Shown piece by piece: positions 34,809 to 55,755 of a stretch of DNA of 64,000 nucleotides. The first letter of the stretch is position 1. Every line of letters starts with the position of its first letter. The position numbers and the translations under genes are program-made. Below the pieces are notes generated by a model. The model saw only the letters and a list, made by a program, of their open reading frames with translations. It made no database searches and was not told the origin of the DNA. Origin of the DNA: Mercurialis annua (taxonomy: Eukaryota; Streptophyta; Magnoliopsida; Malpighiales; Euphorbiaceae). The stretch covers positions 2,301,501 through 2,365,500 of the forward strand of contig NC_065575.1 of NCBI RefSeq assembly GCF_937616625.2, read 5' to 3'.

Positions 34809-35134
34809 GTAAATAATTCAATTTTACAAAACTATAATGATAAAATTAAATTCATGAGTTAATTAGTGAATATGATGAAAATATATCTATATAATAAATA
34901 TTCAAAAAATTTAATTAATAATTTAATTGTTTTAGATATCAAATTTAATTAATACTTATATTATACATAAAAGTATAAATACTTTCTTATTTAATTGTTT
35001 TAAAGATTAGAGTTAAACTATTTCTGTCTAAATTATTATCTATATAACATATTATCTATTAATTTGATAAATTAATATATCGTGTTCATATTTAAATTGA
35101 CTTTTTTTTTAACAAAGATAGATATTTTTAAATT

Positions 35135-35442
35135 GACGTAAATGCACAAAAAATTATCAACTTTCGCGTGTTTTTGGTATTTAACATGAATTTTTAATTT
35201 TGGCATACAAATACATGAACTTTCAAAATTTTGCAATAATGACACCGACACCGTTTTTGGTGTAAAACAACGCCATTTTGGATGTAAAATGGCACTGTTT
35301 TGGAGGTAAAACGACACCGTTTTAAATAAAAAAACGCAAACATGATACAAAATTGCAAAATTAGAAAATTTATGTTAAATATGTTAAAATTAAAAGTTGA
35401 CGTTAAACGCGAAAGTTGGTAATTTTTTTATGCATTTAATCC
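35135..35442. mobile_element. Mutator-type MITE with perfect 9-bp TSD
   Basis: TTTTAAATT flanks the element (35126-35134 and 35443-35451). The ends are inverted copies (left GACGTAAATGCACAAAAAAT, complemented right GGATTAAATGCATAAAAAAA), both followed by CAACTTTCGCGT. The centre has short repeats around ACACCGTTTT and AACGACACC. 308 bp, non-coding. The ends resemble the GGGTTAATG family in layout but differ in sequence, so it is a separate family. Confidence 0.82.
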
Positions 35443-35497
35443 TTTTAAATTTGACATAATTTTTGACAAGAATGTTTAGTCCTACACAATGATAGTA

Positions 35498-36274
35498 GAG
35501 GAAATTACACCATTTACCAAAAAAAATAAAAATAATTACAAAACTACATGTTGACTTTTTTTATTTACAAAAGTATTAATAATATTTACAAAAGTATAAA
35601 AAAATAAAAAATAATATCAAACATACGGTGTATACTGTGGGTATAATGTCAGAATACTAAAAACTAATATTATATCAACATTATATTAATATTATACCAA
35701 AATTATACCAACATTATATATACTGAGATTTTATTAATATTAAATAAAAATTTACCAAAATTACATCAAATCGTTTACCAAAAATTAAATTAATAATATA
35801 CCAAAATTATACCAACAGTATACTAAGAGTGTACACATCAAAATATACTAAAATTTTATTATTACATCAACATTACACCACATCACATACTAAATATTAA
35901 CCTAACAATATACCAACAATATACAAATTCTCTAGTTCATTACCAACTATTGTGAAAAATACATATAAAAAAATATACATGTTATCAACTAGAAAAAATA
36001 TATAAAACTTTATAATCGATATACCAAAAATATACTGAGATTATACCAATAATAAACCAAATATTATTTTTAAATTATCTGATTTATAGTTTTAATATTC
36101 CAAAATTATACCATAATTATACCGACATTATACAAATCGTACTTTTGTAATTAATTTTCATTTTTTGGTACTTTTGTAATTAATTTTAAATCAGTCGTAT
36201 TTTTGTAAATAAAAAAAGTTTACAGATACTTTTGTAAATATTTTTAAAATTTTAGGTACTTTTGTCATCGTCCC
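35498..36274 (-). mobile_element. Mutator-type non-coding element, copy B, inverted, 9-bp TSD
   Basis: The inverted counterpart of 20388-21155: it begins GAGGAAATTACACC and ends GTACTTTTGTCATCGTCCC, the complement of copy A's start. The perfect duplication ATGATAGTA flanks it (35489-35497 and 36275-36283) and differs from copy A's. The interior repeats ATACCAAAATTATACCA and shares long blocks with copy A (for example AATATCAAACATACGGTGTA). 777 bp. The copies look highly similar, so they could pair as a 14.3-kb-separated inverted repeat around the kinase and CSN2 genes. Confidence 0.87.
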
Positions 36275-36283
36275 ATGATAGTA

Positions 36284-37474
36284 CTCTACCAGACCCAAGT
36301 TTTTGAACAACCAATAAAGTTAGTTTGTACAATCTAGGCAAAACCCATTAGTGGTCCCTAGTCTTTCATATCTTTTAGTAAATGAATCCTAGGCTTCAAT
36401 TACGTCTAATTTTTTTTTACATTTTTTAATTTTTTAAACCCCTAATTAATGCAATAAATACGTTATACAAGTAACTAATATGCCTTAGCAATGTAATTTG
36501 ACCATGGGCTGGTAGTTTGTTTTTTGTGTTTATGTCTTTTGTACCACATGTATATAAAGGGGTGGAAATTAAAAGTTATACTACTATAGTATGAGGGCTG
36601 GTTTGTATCAAAATAAAAATAAAAATAAAAATTAATGACAATATTTAAAGAAAAAATTGAAGTAACAAAAACAAAATTGGAGGGTGGTTGCCCTCTCAGT
36701 CCAAAGGGTTGAGTCCGCCGCCGTGACCTGTGTGTATATAATCAGATGATAACAATAAAAATTTAGGGATCTAATCGGACCTAATCAAAGTGAAGGATTC
36801 AATTGTAGAAAATATAAAACATTAGGGATCTCATTCTAGATTCCGACTAGAACACTTTCATAATTTTTTCTTCTAGAAGGTAAGTGTCCAATTAAATACA
36901 TATTCGAAACCATCTACATCAAGTGTATAGATCAACAAGCTCGAAGTAGGTGTTAATTGATAAAAATTAAAATTAAATACCAGTGGTGAATATAACAATA
37001 AATATAAAAAAGTTAGTAATAAATTTAATAATTTTAATTACTAAAAATATTGTACTTTTTATTAAATCTATTTCAATATAGAGACTTTTGATTGCTAATC
37101 ATGATATAGTTAATATTCTAAACTATTTTTTTTAGAGGAATATATTCTAAACTATTAATTATAATAGTATTGGTATCAAAAAATATTGTATATGTATATA
37201 TATACAAATAGGGTAAGATAGTTAATAAAATTACTGAATGGTGTACAGGTTAAAAGTATTTATAATCTATTATTAATGCTTTATTACTAAGCTAGAATAA
37301 TGGAATCACTTTAATAAAACAATTTAGAAAAAACTTAATGTTTTAAAATTATTGTGTGATTTATTTAACGACATCAATATTAGTACGTTTTTGCTAAATT
37401 AATGTAAACTCTAATAAAGTAAAAGAAACAAAAACAAGCAAACTTGATGGATCGATCTTTAAATGTATAACCAA
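36284..37474. other. Intergenic, AT-rich
   Basis: No gene. A few less AT-rich bases lie near 36660-36730 (GGTTGCCCTCTCAGTCC). The rest is plain AT-rich sequence without a repeat whose ends I can define. Confidence 0.35.
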
Positions 37475-37805
37475 ATGAAATACCCCTAACTTTACACGTT
37501 TTCTCATTTTAATGTCATAAAAATTCACGAACTTTACACGTTTTCTCATTTTAATCACGCAGTTTAAATTTTCTCATTTACATGCACGAACTATCACTTT
37601 TTCTCAAATTCATGCATGGTGTTGAGGTGTCACGGCTCCATTGGTATAATTTACTGAGGTAGAGGTCATGTTACACCAATGAATGAGTGCCACCTCAGCA
37701 CCATGCATGAATTTGAAAAAAAAATGGTAGTTCGTGCATGAAAATGAGAAAATTTAAACTGCGTGATTAAAATGAGAAAACATATAAAGTTCGTGATTTG
37801 AAAAA
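37475..37805. mobile_element. GGGTTAATG-family MITE, copy 2
   Basis: The arms contain ACGAACTTTACACG, TTTTCTCATTTTAATCACGC and CTCAAATTCATGCATGG on the left, with complements on the right (CATGCATGAATTTG, CTGCGTGATTAAAATGAG). The left end is unusual: CTAACTTTACACGTTTTCTC occurs at about 37487 and CGAACTTTACACGTTTTCTC again at about 37529, so the outer arm is partly duplicated. No clean TSD was found. Confidence 0.7.
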
Positions 37806-39231
37806 AAGAAATTTTCAAATGCGATAAAAATTATGGACCGGAGGAAGTAATTTATGGCTAATTAATAATTACATAATTTAGGTATTTATTAAAATAAAAA
37901 TATGAAAGTTATATGAAAATGATCTAAATTCAGTTTATGTAAATTTAATATAATTATATCTAAGTATAGGATATCAAAATTCACATATTCCATCCCTACT
38001 ATAACTTTTTTTAGTTATAGACTCATTTTTCAAAACAAAGCTTAAAATTATTGTCAAATTTTAAAATATAGACTGTCCGCTAATTCATATATTTGACAAA
38101 GCCAAATAATAACGACCAGCAGTTCAGTCCCAACCGCTCCGTTTATTTATCCTATCCATACTATAACTTTATAGTAATAAAAAAGTTAAAAAGACTAAAA
38201 TTTTAGAGTTAAATTACGCATCGGCCATTATTAACGGGAAAGAAACACAAATTTGACTATACTGCTACATTCAAATATATCGTTTTTTCAATATTCTGAA
38301 ACAATATTAACTCTAAAAGTACATCCATTAAAAAAATACATTAATAAAGTATGAAAAACTAATAAATAAATTAAATAGGATTTCATTATTTTATTAGAAG
38401 TTGAGTAACTCTCAAGCTACATTTTATCAATTATTCTTACGATAAACATGTTAACATATCTGCCGTAATTTCTTTGATTTAACTACTTGCTCTACGAAAA
38501 AATAATATTACAATGATAATGATATAAAAATATTAAAATTGGATATAGTAAGAACCAATCATGTGAGCTGATGTTAACTTTGAATTCAAACCTCTAATTT
38601 TAATTATTATAAATAAATCATTATTTCAATACATCTAATACGCACGATATAAATATTAAGTTGCTGTCCTAATTTTTGCTAAAAACACATTTATTCGTAC
38701 TCCTTAGTTTAATTTTTATTATGAAACTTAGAAATCAAGAAAACCAAAACATATTTAACAAAAAACATGTTTAGTTTAATTTAATTGTCCAAATCACGAA
38801 ATTTGTTTTCTATTTGGTAAAATAATTTTATATATTCATAACTTTAATTATTTTGATAGATATTTTTTTTAGATTGACAATCTATCTGCTAATTTTGTGA
38901 AATGAAACAATTACGTATAAAATGTGTATAGTCCAGCGTGAATTACTTACGTATCTTTATTTGATAAGTAATCGACTAAAATTAAAATATAATTATCAAA
39001 ATAAATCAAAATTAATATTTTTTAAACTTGAGTCATAACGACAAAATTAGAAAGATTAAATATTTTTAAGTGATTAGGTCTACTATAGTATATTATCATT
39101 ATCATTCTATATAATTTTCAAGGAGTGTATTGTGAGGGTTTACTTAGTTAAGATTAAGTTAACCATATTAAAAAAACCACAAACATACAACTAGAAATAA
39201 TAACTTTTTTTAACTTGATGTATTTTTCAAA
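37806..39231. other. Intergenic, with one Stowaway right-end fragment
   Basis: At about 37813-37853 the sequence AATGCGATAAAAATTATGG followed by ACCGGAGGAAGTA matches the right end of the Stowaway at 60070-60353; its left half is missing. The remainder is AT-rich without genes. Confidence 0.45.
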
Positions 39232-39416
39232 GGAGTAATGTTATAAAAATCCACAAATTTTACACGTTTTTTCATTTTAATCACACCGTTGAAAAATCGT
39301 CATTTTCATACACCAACTATCAATTTTTCTCAAATCCATGAAAATGACGATTTTTAAACGGCGTGATTAAAATGAAAAAAAACGTATAAAGTCGGTGAAT
39401 TTTTAAAACATTAACC
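39232..39416. mobile_element. GGGTTAATG-family MITE, copy 3 (short), perfect 9-bp TSD
   Basis: TTTTTCAAA flanks it (39223-39231 and 39417-39425). The left end GGAGTAATGTTATAAAAAT and complemented right end GGTTAATGTTTTAAAAAT lead into the shared TTTACACG and TCATTTTAATCAC arm. 185 bp: the central TTCATGCACGGTG arms are largely deleted. Confidence 0.85.
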
Positions 39417-39704
39417 TTTTTCAAAATTGTAATTCCTCCATGAGGAGCGAAATATTCGTATAACAACAATCTTTGATGATATATAATTTGACAAGAAAAC
39501 TAATGGTGCATAATTAGCTGTTAAATTCAGAAATCTGAATGAAGAACGTAAACAAAATGAATACTAAAAAAGAGTATACATTATTTTATCGGTTAATATG
39601 CCAATTGTTCCTTTAATTCAAAGTTTTTGATATACACATTATTCTTAAAACTGTTAAACAATGACAATTTTATCATTTTGTTTTTAAATTTATTCAATAG
39701 CTAA

Positions 39705-48660
<8,956 letters not shown>

Positions 48661-49957
48661 AAACCGCATGCCATTTTGAAGAACTCGTCTTCGATTCGAT
48701 CTACCTTCTCTGCCAAATGTGCCATACTTGTTTTATATCTTCATTCTTTATTCCCTCTTTTTTTTCTTTCTTGGGACTATTTTCTGTTCTTTAGAATTAG
48801 AGAGAGACTTGAAATGAGCAATTATTTTTCATGCTGTTATTGTTTGGAAGCATGGAAAATTCTCATAGGCTTGTTTTTTTTTGTTTTCTCTTCAAACATG
48901 AAAAATGCTTGTAAAAGTCTCTTTTTGGTTAATTATTTAGTCTGTTCCTTTTTCTTCAAGGTTCTTAAAGTTTCTGTTCAGCTTTCGATTATAAGCGTTT
49001 CGACGGAATGTAATTGTAATTTGATTTGCCAGTTTCAGATTTGATTTTGTGATTTTTTTTGTCTTTTCGATATGAAGGTATATAAACTTTTTTTTTGTTC
49101 CATTGTCACTTTATGAAATTAAATTATTAAATATATCTAAAATGAAACAATAAGCATTAATTATTTTTAAATCCTTAAGAAATCTAAAATATTATAAAAA
49201 CAAATTATTTTCACTTTGAAAAACTGCATCAATTAAAGGTTTTTTTAGCCCGATTTATCACTAATAAGAGGCTAATCAAATTGAATCTGTATTTAAATTT
49301 TGCTATTGTGTCTAATCTCTGACTTTAGTTCTGCATGCATGACGACAATTTATGAATAAACTCTATAATTTAAGAATAATGAAATTTTTTGAAAGAGGTT
49401 TCTGAAATATTTAATCTAAACAAAAAGATAATGGCAAAAAATTCCTCAAGTAAGACCGTAATATTGTTATGAAGCGTAATTATCACATGCAAAAGATGCG
49501 CTATATTATTTTACAACACATCTTTTATGTGTCGATAAATTTTATTTTATTTTAATTAAAAAACTAACATATTACATATGTTTGAAACAAAATACGAGAG
49601 ATGTGTTGTAAAATGACACGACAAATTGGTCCTGTCGGATAATTTTTCTCTTAATACAATACACTTTTTTTTAGAAGCTTAATACAATACACTTGAATGC
49701 TACAATCAGACTTGATTTGAAATAAAAAAAATAGAGGCACTAAAGTAGAACAAATAAAAAAGTCGAGGCACCAAAAATGGAAAGAAAAGAAACAAAAAAA
49801 CTAACTGGAGAACCAGAAGAGTGACGGTTGACGCATTGATTGATTCGACTAGGAAAAGTTGAAGACGAAGAACGGCAGCTAATGGTTGATCTCGTTTCTT
49901 CAATTGATCAATTTTCTTCTTGTTCTTGATGCCTAGAATCTTGATCAGAAGAGAATC
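48661..49957. other. Spacer between CIPK3 and VPS26
   Basis: About 48661-49080 is T-rich and probably contains the CIPK3 3' untranslated region. About 49700-49957 is less AT-rich and should hold the VPS26 promoter and 5' leader. No additional gene. Confidence 0.4.
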
Positions 49958-52900
49958 ATGGTAATTTCAACTTTTTAATTACTAAATCACGATAATAATC
50001 ACGATAATAATCTCGCTAATCAACAACTCATTTCGTTCTTGATTCAGAATTTTCTCACCGGAGCTTTTAAGCCGCCGTGTAGCATCTCAATTCTGTTCGC
50101 CGATGCAAAAACTCGTAAGCAGGTCATCTTCATTTTAAGATTTCAATTTTTTTGTTTGAAATAGAATTAACGGTGTTTTATATTGTATTTTGTTTTTTAA
50201 TAATTTCAAGTTACATTTATTAGTCATCTCTTGTGTTTTTTTGCTGTTTAATTGTGTTTGATATTAGAAGTTGATGAAACGTGTTACTTTTATTGAGAGA
50301 CTGGGTTACTTTAGTTAAACACTTATGGAAGATTAATCTTATTGTTTCTATTTGCGTTTCGGTAGGTTCCGTTGAAGAAGGAGAATGGAAAAACAGTTAT
50401 GGTTCCTCTCTTTCACAGTCAAGAAAACATTGTTGGAGAGGTATTTTTTTTATGATTTCGTGATTTGTTCGTTGAAGCGTCGGTTTCATATGTAGAAACT
50501 ATTCCTTATCAATGAGATTATTGGAACTGTGAAATTGAGATGTTGCTTGACTCTATTGTGAAATTGAGATGTTGCTTGACTCTATTGTGAAATTGAGATG
50601 TTGCTTGACTCTATTGTATTTAGGTTGTTTTAGAACCAGCACAGGGAAAGAAGCTTGAACATACGGGTGTTAAAATCGAGCTGCTTGGTCAGATAGGTAT
50701 GGCGAATTCACTTCTTGTTCCATTTTTTTTTTAAATAAGCTTGTAGTATTTCATTGTTCATTTCAATTAAAGAATGTTGATGAAGAGAGTAAGAGAGTAA
50801 CAAAAAGAGAAAAAGTTTTTCTCCATTGAAAAGCAAGAATCATAACATAAAGTGAGAACATCTAGTTGCAAATACCTCACGAATCACTTTGCTTATATGT
50901 AAGAGACATCCCTATAAAATTCAAGAGCTGAACACCCTTAGAAACATTTTACGGTATTTTATCCTTTGGTAGTTGCAGTGGAAAATGTTGTGCTTTATAT
51001 ACTGTAGAATTCTACTCAAATTAGCTTTTGGAGGAATGTAAGTTTTGTGTACTTCCACAGACCTGTCCCCTTCTTTTAACTGTCAAAATCAATAAAAATG
51101 GTTCAGCAAAAGATCAAGATATGTAGATAGAAACCTGCTTGAAGAAATGTGGTTAGACAGAACAATGCAAACAAACAAGTGCACTATGTTTTACAAACCT
51201 TAATTCACAAAAAAACAATTCTCCTTAACCTTCTCATTGGATAGATCTATAGTGTTGATAGGAAAGATTGATGATCTTAGCTTTTATCCTTACACTTCCT
51301 TCAGTTAATCAGAATAAAACTATTTAAAGTAAATATAAGATTGCTACATATAACATGAATTGTATCTTTATATGTACACTCACAAGATAATACAATCTAA
51401 TAGTCCTCATTATACAGTAGTTGGTGCTATATGTGTATGTTTAATCCAATTAAACTTAAATATATATACTTCCAAGTAATAGCAAGTCAGAAGTAATATT
51501 TCTTTCTGTGTATTCATTTACTTATGCATTGAAGCGGCTATTATGTTGGATTACTTGAATGTGCATCACATGAAGCATGAAAATTATATTCTATTGGCTT
51601 ATTGTATAGAAGGGTTGCAGTTAGAAAGTGACAATTTTTCTTCTCTCTGCAGAATTGTACTTCGACCGAGGCAACTTCTATGATTTTACATCTCTAGGTG
51701 AGTGAATAAACATGATTTTTTTATGATTTTAATAAGGGTTAATTCCTAAAAATATCACGAACTTTACACGAAGTTTCATTTTAATTATGACCTTTAAAAG
51801 TTGCCATTTAAAGGCACGAACTTTCATATTGTTTCAAATTCATCATTTCAGTGTATTTTTATTAACTAAATTCCTCACTAAATCATTAATGAAAGACCCA
51901 AGTTATTAATTAACATCAAATCTTATTATATTTCAATTAGAGTATTTAGGATTAGGAATTTTTAATCAGATAAAATACACCGAATTTTACTTTGGTGATA
52001 GATTTGAAATAAAATGAAAGTTCGTGCCTTTAAATGACAACTTTTAAAGGTCATGATTAAAATGAAATTTCGTGTAAAGTTCGTGATCTTTTTAGAAATT
52101 AACCCTTTTAATAATGATACTAGGTAAATGTTATGTAGTTCATCTAATTATGTACATCTTATGTAGTTAATATAAATATGCTTTTGTGAGATGAAAATCA
52201 TTACATTATTGTACATGTGTTGTAAACTGAAGGTTTTCCGATTGTAGCGTATCATAGCTACAATCTTATCATTCTTTCTACTGGCTTTGAACTTTGAAAT
52301 TGTCGATGAATTAATAAACAAAGTTATGACTTCTGATGCACCCTAACTCCTGTAATTAATATGCAGTTCGTGAACTTGATATTCCCGGTGAGTTATATGA
52401 AAGAAAATCATATCCGTTCGAATTTTCTACAGTTGAAATGCCATATGAGTCTTACAATGGAGTCAACGTGAGACTTAGGTAGGGTATCCTTTTTGAACAT
52501 TTCTGTTTTGGTTATCTAAAGGAGAGGTAAATTTTGATTTAGAGTTGTCAATCTACTCTATCCCCTAATGTATATTTTAAAACAAATTTTAATTTGTTCT
52601 GACTCTACTATTATGCATGTCTTCATCGTTCTTTTCTTCCTCTTGAGACTCAAAGTTTCAATAGATTTTATGTTTACATTTTTAGTTGAATCTGAGAACT
52701 CACTCTCCGTCCTATGTATAATTCAACTATATGGTATTTTTACTGCTCTTCCTATGTGAGGGAACTAAATCCGTTTCTAATAGATGGTTACTACAATCTT
52801 GCAGGTATATATTAAAAGTGACTGTCAGTCGAAACTATGTCAGCAACATTGTAGAGTACCAAGAATTTGTGGTACTGTATTTTAATATCAGCAAGCAACA

Positions 52901-55755
52901 TTTTGAATTGTTGTCATGTTATGCTTGCTTTGATGCACTTGTCCAGATTCTTTTACATCTTCATTTAATCAAAAGATAGAATCAAATCATATGATTGCAA
53001 TGTGTGTATTACATGCATCCCAACAACGCTTGTGGAGCTCTTTCTCTTATGCACTTTTTATTTATCTACTGAGAACAATTCTCATGGAAGGAAAAAGTAA
53101 ATCCACTAAAATTTAGCTTCAGTATGGCAATGTCTTATTTCTCTCTCCTCTTACAGATTGCATAATGAGTCATTATTCATTTTAATTGTTTTAGGAAATT
53201 CTAAGGATTTCGAATTAGCAATGATGTGTTTAGCAGTTTAGGTCTCATCAAAGCCAAAAGTTTGTGATTTATAGCTGCTTAATGGTTCTCTAACCCAAAG
53301 AAGTAGAGAACTAATAATTCAATGATGAAGTTGATAGGTCAACTATCAACTATACATGGTGTAAAAGTTGCAGAGAAAAAGTAATATGTTCATGTCGAAG
53401 TCTTTCAAATTAACCTCGTGGCTTAAAAATTTATGTTCTTACATTAAGATTCCAAACAGAGAGCTTAGCTTTTTAGTTTCCACTGAACTGATCATGAGAA
53501 TATGTACTTTTGGTAGAGCACTTCATAACAACTTGATTTTGTTACTTTGTTGTATTTCTGCACCAGGTTCGTAACTACTCTCCTCTGCCATCAGTCAATA
53601 ACAGCATTAAGGTTAGTGTAGTGTAGCTATATTTTCTGGTGACCTAATTTAGCTATAATTGTATTCATTATCGCTCAACACGTTTTCACTTGCTACAATT
53701 TTTTGGTGTCAACTTGGGAATATATGAAAAGACTTTTCTGAATGTATTATCTGTCAGTAACGCTTCTTCCGAGACACATTTGACTGCTACTTCATTGGCA
53801 TTAATCCCATGCATTATTATTTGTTACTCTTTTGTAATTGTTTTGAAGAGGATTTTGGTTGGGAGATGTTATTCCCTAAATTTTGAAAAAAAATCTCTTT
53901 ATGTTTGTTAATTGTGATCTTGATATTTATCCAATGAAACATCTGGACAGGGAAGGTGATTGTTTGATTATATGTCTTAATTCTATCCCATGCAATTGGC
54001 ATTTAATGATCCCATATCATTGATTTAACTCTGAAAGTTGATCATTTGTTCTTATCTCGGTGCCTCTTATAGATGGAAGTAGGAATTGAGGATTGTCTTC
54101 ATATCGAATTTGAGTACAGTAAAACCAAGTAAGTCTTAAGCTTTATAAAAATCTTTACATGCTATGAACTAAATTTGAAGAGAGCTTTAAATCCTCTTTT
54201 GGTATCAAATTTGTTCAGGTACCATTTGAAAGATGTCATCATTGGAAAAATTTATTTTCTTCTGGTGAGAATTAAGATAAAAAATATGGAACTTGAGATC
54301 AGGCGCCGTGAGTCGACAGGATCAGGGCCAAATACATATGTTGAGACTGAAACACTTGCAAAATTTGAGGTGATGGACGGCGCTCCTGTCAGAGGTACGC
54401 AATTTCATTTGCATGACAGATTTTAGGTATGACTTGTGTTTTCAAGATACTGCCAGGACAAAATCTTCCTAGCAGATCTGAGATCCCCTTTCTTATGAAC
54501 AATAGCAACAGCATGATTGATTTTTTACCTGTTATGAACCTTTTTTTTATTGGAATTACCTGTTATGAACTTAGTTTCTGTGTTTTGAACACAAGTGTCT
54601 CTTTGGCTTTCCTCTTTGAATGTATAAGGTGAATGCTAGAGTCTTATTAATGGAGATGGCTCATTTCCGAAAAGAAAACGTAGATGGTTGAAAGGCTATT
54701 ATATTGCACAGAATCCTCTCGAGTCCAACATTTCAGCATTTTGTTTTTCGTTTTCGTTTCTAACGCTCATGAAATTTCAAAACTCTATATTTATAACATA
54801 ATCTTATAAAATGTGTCATTTTTCCGTTTTTAGTTTTGGCATTTGGTGCATCGTTTCCGTTTCTGTACAATATAGGTTGAAACTTGAAAGTGTATCTCTT
54901 TGGCTTCCCTTATCCCTTCTCATCCTTCTGCTCTGAAATCCATGAACCCAGATGAATCTTAAAAATACTTTACTCCCAAGTCCCAACAATTGAACTGTAA
55001 ATTCTTTTCTTTTTTAATTTCTTTGATTTGTCTATGAAAGATGATGTTCCTTGCTTCCAGATACCTTTTTTTTATTCTCTCCGGATCAGTCTCCAATTAA
55101 CCAACGTCATGGCATATTAATCATATTTATAAGCACTTACTTTTTAACCTTGTGGACTACCCTATTTTAGAAGGCCATAATGTGAATTCCAAATCATCTC
55201 ATAATCTAAAATATAATAATAAGATGTGCAATTTTTTCAGCTCATGACTTACCTATCAGAAGATTCATATTTGTTGGTCTTTTTCTTTGCTGCAAGTTTT
55301 GGTCCTCTTCTTTTGCTACAAGTTAACGTTGTTAGTTTTACCCTTCATAAAATGAGCTTTTGCTACAAGTTAACATTGTTAGTTTTACCCTTCTGAAGAC
55401 AATACATCATTACTTTTCCGTTTTTGGAAACGCTTCTGAAATTCAGAGACTCTTTATATATAATATATTCTTGTAAAAAGTATTGTTGTGCTGCTTCTTG
55501 TTTTGGCTGTTTCAGCATTTTTGCTCCCATGCTACATAGATGGCAATAATTTCTGATGCATTTTTTATGCCTTGAGCAGGAGAATCAATTCCAGTCAGAT
55601 TGTTTCTTAGTCCGTATGAGTTGACACCCACATATCGGAACATCAACAACAAATATAGTGTGAAGTACTACTTGAACCTTGTTTTAGTTGACGAAGAGGA
55701 TAGACGGTATTTTAAGCAACAAGAAATCACAATTTATCGGCTTGAAGATTCATGA
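49958..55755 (+). CDS. VPS26: Vacuolar protein sorting 26 (retromer arrestin-like subunit)
   Basis: Eleven coding exons: 49958-49960, 50048-50122, 50366-50440, 50624-50696, 51653-51697, 52367-52478, 52805-52871, 53567-53611, 54073-54128, 54219-54394, 55580-55755 (GT-AG, phases close, 300 aa). VPS26 forms the cargo-recognition trimer of retromer with VPS35 and VPS29 on endosomes and recycles vacuolar sorting receptors. Signatures: GAFKPPCSISILFADAKTRK, ELYFDRGNFYDFTSLVRELD, YPFEFSTVEMPYESYNGVNV, IKMEVGIEDCLHIEFEY, IIGKIYFLLVRIKIKNMELE, IRRRESTGSG and near the end YFKQQEITIYRL. These span both arrestin-like halves. Coding exon 1 is the ATG alone, directly followed by donor GTAATT; exon 2 resumes with AAT TTT CTC, matching the MN(F/Y)L start of the family. 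Plants usually carry two VPS26 copies; A versus B is not decided. Introns host a MITE and two tandem repeats. Confidence 0.96.
50529..50615. repeat. Three perfect tandem copies of a 29-bp unit in VPS26 intron 3
   Basis: The unit runs GTGAAATTGAGATGTTGCTT + GACTCTATT, repeated at 50529, 50558 and 50587 without visible change. It ends 8 bases before the exon 4 acceptor, so it supplies the branch-point region and may vary in number between individuals. Confidence 0.95.
51736..52105. mobile_element. GGGTTAATG-family MITE, copy 4, perfect 9-bp TSD, in VPS26 intron 5
   Basis: TTTTAATAA flanks it (51727-51735 and 52106-52114). The ends are GGGTTAATTCCTAAAAATAT and the complement GGGTTAATTTCTAAAAAGAT, each followed by CACGAACTTTACACG. 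The inner arms (GACCTTTAAAAGTTGCC, GGCACGAACTTTCAT) have diverged from the other copies and the centre is unrelated. 370 bp, no coding. Confidence 0.92.
55311..55396. repeat. Two-copy tandem duplication (period 47 bp) in the last VPS26 intron
   Basis: TTTTGCTACAAGTTAACGTT continuing GTTAGTTTTACCCTTC recurs 47 bases later with one substitution in the part inspected. A local intronic duplication; no functional role is suggested. Confidence 0.85.
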
